Below, one piece after another: positions 1 to 4,668 of a stretch of 5,443 nt of DNA. How positions within the stretch are numbered: the stretch's first letter is position 1; each line of letters begins with the position of its first letter. Origin of the DNA: Alphaproteobacteria bacterium. Its GTDB lineage: Bacteria; Pseudomonadota; Alphaproteobacteria; Sphingomonadales; Sphingomonadaceae. The position numbers and the translations under genes are program-made. The stretch is from positions 1-5,443 of the forward strand of contig JAQGLH010000302.1 in NCBI GenBank assembly GCA_028293005.1, given 5' to 3'. Below the pieces are notes generated by a model. That model searched no databases and was not told the origin of the DNA. It worked only from the letters and a program-made list of their open reading frames with translations.

Positions 1-610
1 AATAGGCATATTGCCGCGTGCAGCAGAGATATTCGATCGGCTTCTGGAAGATGCGGTCGGCGTAGGCGCACATCTCCGGCCCGATATAATCGACGAGCGG
101 CTCGACGCTGTCGCTGAACGTCGCGAACACCAGGCCCTTGTATGATTCGACCCTAAGCTGGCGCAGGCCGTGGTCCTTGCGGTCGAAGTCGGGCGGCATG
201 CCTGCCGCGCCCTTGTTGCCGCGCTGGAACGGCACCCCGATCAGATTGCCGCGCGCGTCGTAGCTCCATTGGTGATAGACGCAATTGTGGGTGGTCGCGT
301 TGCCGCGCAGATGGCGGCACACCATCGCGCCGCGATGCGCGCAGCGGTTGACCCAGGCGGCGAGTCCGCCGTCCTCGGTGCGCGTCATCACCACCGGCGT
401 GTCGCCGACGAACGTGCTCTTGTAATCGCCCGGGTTGAGGATTTCGGCCTCGAGCCCGAGGAAGCTCCATATCGGCCCGCGATAGATGCGCTCCTGCTCG
501 AGATCATAGATCTCCTGCGAGCTGAACACCTTGTAGGGAACGCGCGAGCCATCCTCCCGGGGGAAGCTGACGACGGCATTTTCACGGGCGACGGGGCTGT
601 GTGCGGTCAT
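1..610 (-). CDS. Rieske 2Fe-2S aromatic ring-hydroxylating oxygenase, large (alpha) subunit, N-terminal part
   Basis: The first 203 codons of an oxygenase alpha subunit, which runs off the left edge; family members are usually about 420-450 residues, so roughly half is missing. The Rieske iron-sulfur ligands are plain: CAH at residues 90-92 (C90, H92) followed by RGA, and CVYH at 110-113 (C110, H113) followed by QWSYDARGNLIGVPF. After them come GMPPDFD (137-143) and the HGL (147-149) / LRV (152-154) segment. This pattern, with the upstream PGDYKSTFVGDTPVV stretch, resembles the anthranilate 1,2-dioxygenase (AndAc) / salicylate 5-hydroxylase (NagG) type; the exact substrate is not readable. 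Such enzymes take electrons from a ferredoxin and reductase and add oxygen to an aromatic ring. The catalytic mononuclear-iron domain (2-His-1-Asp) lies outside the window. The ATG start is supported by an AAGGAG six bases upstream. It is divergent from the reductase gene at 878. Confidence 0.93.
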   Translation of the reverse strand, partial: MTAHSPVARENAVVSFPREDGSRVPYKVFSSQEIYDLEQERIYRGPIWSFLGLEAEILNPGDYKSTFVGDTPVVMTRTEDGGLAAWVNRCAHRGAMVCRHLRGNATTHNCVYHQWSYDARGNLIGVPFQRGNKGAAGMPPDFDRKDHGLRQLRVESYKGLVFATFSDSVEPLVDYIGPEMCAYADRIFQKPIEYLCCTRQYAY

Positions 611-616
611 GGCCGA

Positions 617-622
617 CTCCTT
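617..622 (-). promoter_or_regulatory. Shine-Dalgarno site of the Rieske oxygenase gene
   Basis: On the minus strand this reads AAGGAG with six bases (TCGGCC) before the ATG at 610. It fixes the start codon of the oxygenase gene, since no other ATG in that frame has such a site. Confidence 0.8.
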
Positions 623-636
623 CGGCTGAGCGGCCA

Positions 637-665
637 ACGCTATGTCCGATTTGAATCTTTAGCAA
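637..665 (-). promoter_or_regulatory. Weak candidate promoter for the Rieske oxygenase gene
   Basis: On the minus strand, TTGCTA (665-660) and TAGCGT (642-637) are separated by 17 bases, a sigma-70-like arrangement with 4/6 and 3/6 matches to consensus. It lies in the most AT-rich part of the divergent intergenic region, about 30 bases upstream of the start codon. The match is weak and could be chance. Confidence 0.25.
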
Positions 666-715
666 TTCGCCCGTGACCTTGCCGGGGATTTTACGCGCAG
701 CATCGAGCGCTCTCA

Positions 716-746
716 CCCGTCATCCCTGCGAGAGCAGGAAACCAGG
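716..746. repeat. REP-like palindromic intergenic repeat, left unit
   Basis: The stretch begins CCCGTCATCCCTGCGAGAG and contains the stem CCTGC (725-729) and GCAGG (734-738) around a GAGA loop, ending in ACCAGG. It resembles the dispersed 'GTCATTCCCGCGAAAGCGGGAA' type of short palindromic repeat common between genes in many proteobacteria, here with altered stem bases that keep the pairing. Assignment rests on recall of the consensus; copy number in the genome cannot be seen from one window. Confidence 0.5.
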
Positions 747-777
747 CCCGCCTTCATCCTGCGCTGGCTGTCACCTC

Positions 778-796
778 GCCCGCCCACCGGGCGGGC
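778..796. repeat. Perfect GC hairpin in the divergent intergenic region
   Basis: GCCCGCCC (778-785) pairs perfectly with GGGCGGGC (789-796) around a three-base ACC loop. There is no T-run after it on either strand, and both flanking genes point away from it, so it is not needed as a terminator. It lies between two REP-like units and may be part of the same composite palindromic element. Confidence 0.6.
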
Positions 797-830
797 TTGC
801 GGGCTGGAGGGCCGGTGCTTACGGACCGAT

Positions 831-857
831 CGTTATTCCGGGGCTTCCCGGGTGATC
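831..857. repeat. REP-like palindromic intergenic repeat, right unit
   Basis: CGTTATTCCGGGG starts the unit; CCGGG (838-842) pairs with CCCGG (847-851) around GCTT. It begins CGTTATTCC, like the CGTCATCCC of the left unit 110 bases away, so the two look like related elements in the same orientation. It ends about 20 bases before the start of the reductase gene, so it would lie in that gene's leader or promoter. Confidence 0.4.
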
Positions 858-867
858 GCACAAGCTG

Positions 868-871
868 GGAG
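868..871 (+). promoter_or_regulatory. Shine-Dalgarno site of the AcuI-like reductase gene
   Basis: GGAG inside a purine run (GGGAGAGAGAG) lies six bases upstream of the ATG at 878. It favours this ATG over an upstream in-frame TTG at 797, which falls inside the repeat region and has no such site. Confidence 0.75.
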
Positions 872-877
872 AGAGAG

Positions 878-1870
878 ATGGCGAAGTTCAACGCACTGGT
901 GCTGCGCCAGGAGGACGGCAAGGTCGGGGCGGCAGTCGAGCAGGTCGACGAGTCCGAGTTGCCGGAGGGCGACGTGCTCGTTCGGGTTGAATATTCGACC
1001 GTCAACTACAAGGACGGGATGATCCTCGGCGGGCTGGGCGGGTTTACGCGCAACTTCCCGCATGTACCCGGAATCGACTTCGCGGGCACGGTCGAGCACT
1101 CGAACGATCCGGCGCTCAAGCCGGGCGACAAGGTCGTGCAGAACGGCTGGCGCATGGGCGAGAACCGCTGGGGCGGCTATGCCCAGAAGGCGCGGGTGAA
1201 GGCCGGGCAATTGGTCAAGCTTCCGAACACTATCGATACCAAGCGCGCAATGGCGATCGGCACCGCCGGCTACACCGCGATGCTCGCGATCAACAGGCTC
1301 GAGCGTCACGGCCTGAAGCCGGGCGACGGCACGGTGCTCGTCACCGGCGCCGCAGGCGGGGTCGGGAGCGTCTCGATCGCCTTGCTCGCCAAGCTCGGCT
1401 ATCAGGTCGCCGCTTCGACCGGCCGGCCGGAACAGGGCGATTATCTGCGCAAGCTCGGCGCGACCGAGATCGTCGAGCGCAGCGAGCTTTCCGCGGACCC
1501 TTCGAAGCCTCTCGACGCCGAGCGCTGGGCGGCGTGCGTCGACTCGGTCGGCGGCACGACGCTCTCGACAGTGCTCACGCAGATCAAATATCGCGGGGCG
1601 ATCGCGGCCTGCGGCCTCGCCGGCGGGCGCGAGTTCAGCACGAGTGTCCTGCCGTTCCTGCTGCGTGGCGTCGCTTTGCTCGGCATCGATTCGGTGATGT
1701 GCCCGATGCCCGAGCGGCTCGAGGCCTGGGAGCGGCTCGGGCGCGTGCTGCCGCTGGACCTGCTCGACTCGATGACCGAGCATGCGACGCTTGAGGACCT
1801 TCCCCGGCTCGGCGGCGATATCCTCGCCGGCCAGGTCCGCGGCCGCATGGTGATCGACGTCAACGGCTAA
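878..1870 (+). CDS. acuI: AcuI/YhdH-family NADPH-dependent acryloyl-CoA reductase-like protein (MDR superfamily)
   Basis: 330 residues, close to the roughly 324-330 usual for the AcuI/YhdH branch of zinc-independent medium-chain reductases. Family marks run in order: the LPEGDVLVRVEYSTVNYKD segment (residues 28-46), PGIDFAGTV (64-72), GENRWGG (94-100), the glycine-rich nucleotide-binding loop TGAAGGVGS (156-164), the STGR (180-183) stretch expected to contact the NADPH phosphate, and AACGLAGG (243-250) near the C-terminal half. Zinc-ligand residues typical of alcohol dehydrogenases are not evident. In characterised members the reaction is NADPH-dependent reduction of acryloyl-CoA to propionyl-CoA, a detoxifying step in DMSP and 3-hydroxypropionate metabolism. 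Paralogues are common, so the substrate here could be another enoyl-CoA or quinone-like compound. Soluble, with no signal peptide. It diverges from the Rieske gene and faces the DUF6894-like gene across a 38-bp gap. Confidence 0.9.
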   Translation: MAKFNALVLRQEDGKVGAAVEQVDESELPEGDVLVRVEYSTVNYKDGMILGGLGGFTRNFPHVPGIDFAGTVEHSNDPALKPGDKVVQNGWRMGENRWGGYAQKARVKAGQLVKLPNTIDTKRAMAIGTAGYTAMLAINRLERHGLKPGDGTVLVTGAAGGVGSVSIALLAKLGYQVAASTGRPEQGDYLRKLGATEIVERSELSADPSKPLDAERWAACVDSVGGTTLSTVLTQIKYRGAIAACGLAGGREFSTSVLPFLLRGVALLGIDSVMCPMPERLEAWERLGRVLPLDLLDSMTEHATLEDLPRLGGDILAGQVRGRMVIDVNG

Positions 1871-1894
1871 GGTGGGAGCGGTCTGGCGCCGGGC

Positions 1895-1908
1895 GCGACA
1901 TTTGTCGC
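1895..1908. terminator. Short inverted repeat between convergent genes, possible bidirectional terminator
   Basis: GCGACA (1895-1900) and TGTCGC (1903-1908) form a perfect six-base inverted repeat around TT (or five pairs with an ATTT loop). It fills the end of the 38-bp gap between the stop codons of the converging reductase and DUF6894-like genes. The place suits a terminator, but no T-run follows on either strand, so intrinsic termination is only a suggestion. Confidence 0.35.
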
Positions 1909-2133
1909 CTAGTCGGTCCACACCGGCTCGTGGAAGGGCACGACGAGCACGAGTCCGGCTCCGACCTGCTCGATCTCGATGCGCCGCGCCAGGTCGTCGC
2001 TCGCGCCCGCGGCTTCGACCGCGAGGAGGCGCTTCGCCTCGCGTCGCGCGGATCCGAGGTCGGGAAGCTCCAGGGCGCGGAACGGCCGCGCCCTCCCGCC
2101 TTTGCCGGTATGGCGGAATCGATAGGTCGGCAT
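1909..2133 (-). CDS. DUF6894-like small protein
   Basis: A 74-residue protein starting MPTYRFRHTGKGG, with the family-like core LELPDLGSARREAKRLLA (residues 21-38) and a C-terminal strand segment RRIEIEQVGAGLVLVVPF (50-67). The N-terminal MPxYxF strand, the ELPDL..A..EA helix and the hydrophobic VVPF end are what I recognise from DUF6894, small proteins of unknown function frequent in sphingomonads, methylobacteria and rhizobia. Usual length is about 70-100 residues. I chose the ATG at 2133 because it gives the family's N-terminus; no clear Shine-Dalgarno precedes it, so translation may be coupled to the gene ending seven bases upstream. An in-frame ATG at 2202 would add 23 residues of no recognisable character. 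No function is known. Confidence 0.7.
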   Translation of the reverse strand: MPTYRFRHTGKGGRARPFRALELPDLGSARREAKRLLAVEAAGASDDLARRIEIEQVGAGLVLVVPFHEPVWTD

Positions 2134-2140
2134 CGCGGCT

Positions 2141-2440
2141 TTAATCGGATCCGGGGCCGAGGCATTTCGAGTGGAAATAGGCGAGGTCCTGCAGCCAGTC
2201 ATATTCCTTGGCGGCAGGGCCGGTCAGAGGAGTGCGATGCAGCCGCGCCTCGCGCAGATGCAGCGATGCAAGCTCGACATGGCGGGCGGTCGCTTCCCGC
2301 TGCGCGGCGCGGTAGGCTATGTCGAGTTCGGTGCGGGCGCGGGCGACATGATAGTGCCGGTCTTGGCGATGCCGGTCTTCGCGATGCCGGTCTTCATGAT
2401 GCCGGTCTTCGGGATGGCGGTTGGGCTGTTCGATCCTCAT
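2141..2440 (-). CDS. Hypothetical small protein with His/Asp/Arg-rich N-terminal pentapeptide repeats
   Basis: 99 residues. The N-terminus (about residues 8-29) is a degenerate pentapeptide repeat: HPEDR, HHEDR, HREDR, HRQDR. It is followed by a helical-looking charged domain, ARARTELDIAYRAAQREA (33-50), then RHVELASLHLREARLHR (53-69) and a tail with EYDWLQDLAYFHS (79-91). The central part resembles small uncharacterised sphingomonad proteins with an 'A..EL..A.....E..R.H..LA..YL' pattern, a recollection that cannot be tested here. The repeats could bind metal or be disordered; nothing in the sequence settles this. It ends seven bases before the DUF6894-like gene and probably forms a two-gene operon with it. 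The ATG at 2440 has only a weak GGA upstream, so the start, and with it the coding status of the repeats, is less certain than the downstream part. Confidence 0.6.
   Translation of the reverse strand: MRIEQPNRHPEDRHHEDRHREDRHRQDRHYHVARARTELDIAYRAAQREATARHVELASLHLREARLHRTPLTGPAAKEYDWLQDLAYFHSKCLGPGSD
2353..2425. repeat. 15-bp tandem repeat, about 4-5 copies
   Basis: On the plus strand the unit is GATGCCGGTCTTCNN. Three near-perfect copies start at 2368, 2383 and 2398, with a diverged copy before them (2353-2367) and a partial one after (2413-2425). The 15-base period keeps the minus-strand frame open and encodes the HxEDR pentapeptides of the gene at 2440-2141, so copy-number change would alter protein length without a frameshift. 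Confidence 0.85.
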
Positions 2441-2522
2441 GGCCGGTTCCGTTTGCTGATGCAGGACCGCTACGGGAAAGATGAGACAGGTTCATGACTC
2501 GCCCGAAAAGAGGGCGGGCGGG

Positions 2523-2528
2523 AAGGAG
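2523..2528 (+). promoter_or_regulatory. Shine-Dalgarno site of the beta-hydroxyacid dehydrogenase-like gene
   Basis: AAGGAG is followed by two ATG codons in tandem, at 2532 (three-base spacing) and 2535 (six-base spacing). The second is the better start by spacing; the difference is one residue. Confidence 0.8.
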
Positions 2529-2534
2529 CGGATG

Positions 2535-3377
2535 ATGACAGGGGAAATTCGGCGCGTCGGGTTCATCGGCCTTGGCAGCCTCGGTGCGGACCAGGCGCGC
2601 GAGCTCGCCAAGCTGCCGATCGAGCTCGTGGTCCACGATGTTCGCCCCGCGGCGATGGCTGCGTTCGAGGGACGGGCGCTGCTGGCGCAGGACGTCGCCG
2701 AGGTCGGCCGCGGCAGCGATGCCGTCGGCATCGCCGTCCAGGACGATCGGCAGGTGGATTCGTGCGCCGACGCCTTGCTCCCGGTCATGAAGCGCGGCGC
2801 GGTGCTGCTGATCCACAGTACGATCCGGCCGTCGACGGTGATCGCGCTCGCCGAGCGCGCCGCGGCTTTCGGCGTCGACGTGCTCGAAGCGCCGGTCACG
2901 CGCACCGAGATGACCCGGGATGGGCCGTTCGTCTTCTGCATCACCGGCGGCAGCGAGGCGCTCGCCGCGCGGCACGCGACCCTGATCGATGCGTTCGCGA
3001 CCGACCATCTTCACGCCGGCCCGCTCGGTTCGGCAATGGCGCTCAAGACCTGCAACAATCTGGCTTCCTGGGGATCGGTGCTCGCGAGCCTCGAGGCGGT
3101 CGCGCTCGCCGAGGCGGCGGGGGTGCCGGTCGACAAGTTGCTGACGGTGATGAAGCGCAATCGCGTCCTGACCCCCGCGGCAGCCATGTTCGTCGGCTTG
3201 CGCAGCGATCCCGGCGATGCCGCGCGGCGAACCGCGATCGCGGTGCAGGGTGCGATCAGCGAGAAGGATCTGAAGCTCGCGCAAGCGCTCGCCGCCGACT
3301 TCGGCGGCGAAGCGCCGCTCGCGTCGGCAGCGGCGGCGATGATCGGCGATGTCTTGGTGGCGATCTCGAAGAGCTGA
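2535..3377 (+). CDS. NAD(P)-dependent oxidoreductase, beta-hydroxyacid dehydrogenase (3-hydroxyisobutyrate dehydrogenase-like) family
   Basis: 280 residues, slightly short of the usual 285-300. The N-terminal Rossmann motif is VGFIGLGSLGADQARELAK (residues 8-26), matching the family GxGxMGxxxAxxL with Leu for Met. D35 (VVHDVRP) ends the second strand. STIRPST (95-101) is the usual 'S(T)xxPxT' stretch after the first domain. The catalytic lysine motif is present as GSAMALKTCNN (K171, N175), and the C-terminal family motif KDLKLA is at 244-249. The substrate loop is unusual: where most members have DAPVSGG..GA..GTL, this one reads EAPVTRTEMTRDGPF (118-132). Expected reaction is reversible NAD(P)-linked oxidation of a hydroxyacid, or reduction of an imine or semialdehyde; the substrate is unknown. 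It diverges from the repeat-protein gene across a 94-bp gap and is followed by a 235-bp spacer, so it is likely transcribed alone. Confidence 0.88.
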   Translation: MTGEIRRVGFIGLGSLGADQARELAKLPIELVVHDVRPAAMAAFEGRALLAQDVAEVGRGSDAVGIAVQDDRQVDSCADALLPVMKRGAVLLIHSTIRPSTVIALAERAAAFGVDVLEAPVTRTEMTRDGPFVFCITGGSEALAARHATLIDAFATDHLHAGPLGSAMALKTCNNLASWGSVLASLEAVALAEAAGVPVDKLLTVMKRNRVLTPAAAMFVGLRSDPGDAARRTAIAVQGAISEKDLKLAQALAADFGGEAPLASAAAAMIGDVLVAISKS

Positions 3378-3473
3378 GCATCGGCTTCCGCGAATGCCGC
3401 TCCCGAACGACCCGGGGTGAGCTGAGCGCATCCGGCGCGGCCCGGAATCCACCGTCCCCTCCCAAATTTGAAC

Positions 3474-3492
3474 TGCGTTCGAGCCTAACGCA
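3474..3492. promoter_or_regulatory. Operator-like inverted repeat upstream of the flavin monooxygenase gene
   Basis: TGCGTT (3474-3479) and AACGCA (3487-3492) form a perfect six-base dyad with a seven-base spacer. One further pair (A3472/T3494) forms beyond a mismatch. It lies about 120 bases upstream of the monooxygenase start and just upstream of the -10-like TATAAA, a position that suits a repressor or activator site. No regulator gene is present in the window. Confidence 0.4.
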
Positions 3493-3518
3493 TTCGTCTA
3501 TCGACTCGCTCGTATAAA
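3490..3518 (+). promoter_or_regulatory. Candidate promoter of the flavin monooxygenase / hydrolase pair
   Basis: TATAAA at 3513-3518 is the best -10-like hexamer in the 235-bp spacer and stands out in GC-rich DNA. The hexamer 17 bases upstream (GCATTC, 3490-3495) is a poor -35 and overlaps the right arm of the TGCGTT/AACGCA dyad, as expected of a promoter that needs or resists a regulator. Transcription from here would leave a leader of about 85-90 bases. No clear terminator for the preceding dehydrogenase gene is visible in 3378-3470. Confidence 0.4.
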
Positions 3519-3600
3519 TGAGGAACAAGTCGAGCCGGCGATGGACGTGGCTCGTCGCAGCCGCGTCCGTCAGCCCAAAACATGAGGGCCTAAACACGAG

Positions 3601-3606
3601 GGGAGG
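3601..3606 (+). promoter_or_regulatory. Shine-Dalgarno site of the flavin monooxygenase gene
   Basis: GGGAGG, within GAGGGGAGG, is six bases upstream of the ATG at 3613. An in-frame TTG directly before that ATG (3610) is a poorer start by spacing and codon. Confidence 0.8.
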
Positions 3607-3612
3607 ACGTTG

Positions 3613-4632
3613 ATGAAGTTTGGCGCGTTTGACCATGTCGACGACAGCGGCGCACCGCTCGCTATTCATCTCGAAAATCGACTGAAGATGACCGAGGTCT
3701 ACGACCGTTGCGGCTTGTACGGCTATCATGTCGCGGAGCACCACGGCACCCCGCTCGGCCACGCGCCTTCACCCGGGCTCTACCTCGCCGCCGTCGCGCA
3801 GCGCACCAAGCGGCTCCGTTTCGGGCCCATGGTCTATCTGCTTCCGCTTTATCACCCGATCCGGCTGATCGAAGAGATTTGCATGCTCGACCAGATGTCG
3901 AACGGCCGCCTGTTGCTGGGCGTGGGGCGCGGCGTCTCGCCGATCGAGCAGGGCTTCTACGGCGTCAATCTGGCGGAGACCGCGGCGGTCTACAAGGAGA
4001 GCTTGGAGATCATCCTCCAGGGCCTGCAAAACGAGAGCCTCACTTACGAGGGCACGCATTTCCGGTTCGACAATGTGCCGATGACGATCCGTCCCTTCCA
4101 GCAGCCGTATCCGCCTTTGTGGTACGGCGCGCTCCACCCCGATTCGATGGTCTGGGCGGCCGAGAACGACGTCAACGTGATGACGCTCGGCCTGACCGAG
4201 CCGGTCAAGGTCATCGTGGACCGCTTCAAGGCGGAGTGGAAAAAGCTCGGCAAGCCCGAGGCCGCGCTTCCGCGGGTCGGCGTGTCACGCCACATGGTGA
4301 TCGCTCCGACCGAGAGCGAGGCGCGCGCGATCGCGAAGAGCGGCTACAAGATGTGGCACGATAGCTTTGCCAAGCTTTGGTACGACAATGGATTGCCGGT
4401 CCCGTTCGTCGAATCGATCTATCCCGAGGATTGGGACGCGCTTCAGGAGATCGGCAACGGCTTCGCGGGCACGCCCGAGGGCGCCCGGGCCTATGTCGCC
4501 GAGGAGGTGGAGAAGACCGGAATCAACTACCTCGCCTGCTGGTTCGTGTTCGGCGATGTCAGCGTTGAAAACGCGACGCGCTCGGTCGAAGCCTTCAGCA
4601 AACATGTCATGCCCGCGTTCTCGTCAAGCTGA
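3613..4632 (+). CDS. LLM-class flavin-dependent oxidoreductase (bacterial luciferase-like monooxygenase)
   Basis: 339 residues, a normal length for the single-domain luciferase-like TIM-barrel family. Recognisable blocks: MKFGAFDHVD (1-10), YHVAEHHGTPLG (38-49), with H44 where luciferase LuxA carries a catalytic His, then APSPGLYLAAVAQRTKRLRFG (51-71), LPLYHPIRLIEEICMLD (77-93) and the signature MSNGRLLLGVGRG (95-107). PPLWYGA (167-173) and GVSRHMVIA (223-231) are later barrel strands. Members use reduced flavin (FMNH2 or F420H2) and usually O2, often fed by a separate flavin reductase; no reductase gene is visible here. Reactions include oxygenation of aldehydes, ketones, sulfonates or heteroatom compounds; the substrate is not readable. 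Cytoplasmic, no signal peptide. It shares its reading frame with the alpha/beta hydrolase 36 bp downstream and is likely co-transcribed with it. Confidence 0.92.
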   Translation: MKFGAFDHVDDSGAPLAIHLENRLKMTEVYDRCGLYGYHVAEHHGTPLGHAPSPGLYLAAVAQRTKRLRFGPMVYLLPLYHPIRLIEEICMLDQMSNGRLLLGVGRGVSPIEQGFYGVNLAETAAVYKESLEIILQGLQNESLTYEGTHFRFDNVPMTIRPFQQPYPPLWYGALHPDSMVWAAENDVNVMTLGLTEPVKVIVDRFKAEWKKLGKPEAALPRVGVSRHMVIAPTESEARAIAKSGYKMWHDSFAKLWYDNGLPVPFVESIYPEDWDALQEIGNGFAGTPEGARAYVAEEVEKTGINYLACWFVFGDVSVENATRSVEAFSKHVMPAFSSS

Positions 4633-4653
4633 GCCCGGCAACATCCTGAACCA

Positions 4654-4660
4654 GAGAAGG
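4654..4660 (+). promoter_or_regulatory. Shine-Dalgarno-like site before the hydrolase, facing an ATC codon
   Basis: GAGAAGG is followed by eight bases and then ATC at 4669, in the hydrolase frame. This is where a start codon would be expected, but the codon is ATC rather than ATG. A second purine-rich site, AAGGA (4684-4688), stands seven bases before an in-frame CTG at 4696. Confidence 0.4.
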
Positions 4661-4668
4661 TCAAAGCG

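Noticed and set aside
673..855. 60-codon plus-strand frame in the divergent intergenic region
   Set aside because: Its translation (HPCESRKPGPP, VIPGLPG) is the typical spurious product of palindromic intergenic repeats rather than a gene.
797..877. Upstream TTG start adding 27 residues to the AcuI-like protein
   Set aside because: The extension lies in the repeat region, lacks a ribosome-binding site, and homologues begin at the MAKFNALVL-type N-terminus given by the ATG at 878.
833..1921. Long open frame on the minus strand (362 codons) opposite the AcuI-like gene
   Set aside because: It mirrors the plus-strand gene, whose protein shows family motifs throughout. The minus translation is Arg/Ala/Asp-rich with no recognisable domain, as expected of antisense frames in GC-rich DNA.
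1930..2497. Plus-strand open frames across the DUF6894-like and repeat-protein genes, including a hydrophobic AMPVF repeat
   Set aside because: The minus strand gives a DUF6894-like protein and a charged helical protein in tandem. The plus frames show no family features, and the AMPVF repeat is just the other strand of the 15-bp tandem repeat.
2500..2520. CGCCCG / CGGGCG hairpin before the dehydrogenase gene
   Set aside because: A six-base GC stem with a nine-base loop is common by chance in this composition; it lacks a T-run and ends at the ribosome-binding site, so no clear role is supported.
2394..3452. Long minus-strand open frame (352 codons) over the dehydrogenase gene
   Set aside because: Antisense shadow of the Rossmann-fold gene at 2535-3377; composition is low-complexity Arg/Asp/Gly with no motif.
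3541..3585. 14-residue open frame in the monooxygenase leader as a possible leader peptide
   Set aside because: No ribosome-binding site precedes its ATG, and no attenuator hairpin or codon run is evident; a frame this short is expected by chance.
3256..3762. Minus-strand open frame (168 codons) spanning the spacer before the monooxygenase gene
   Set aside because: It overlaps the ends of two well-supported genes and the promoter region, and shows no recognisable domain or good start site.
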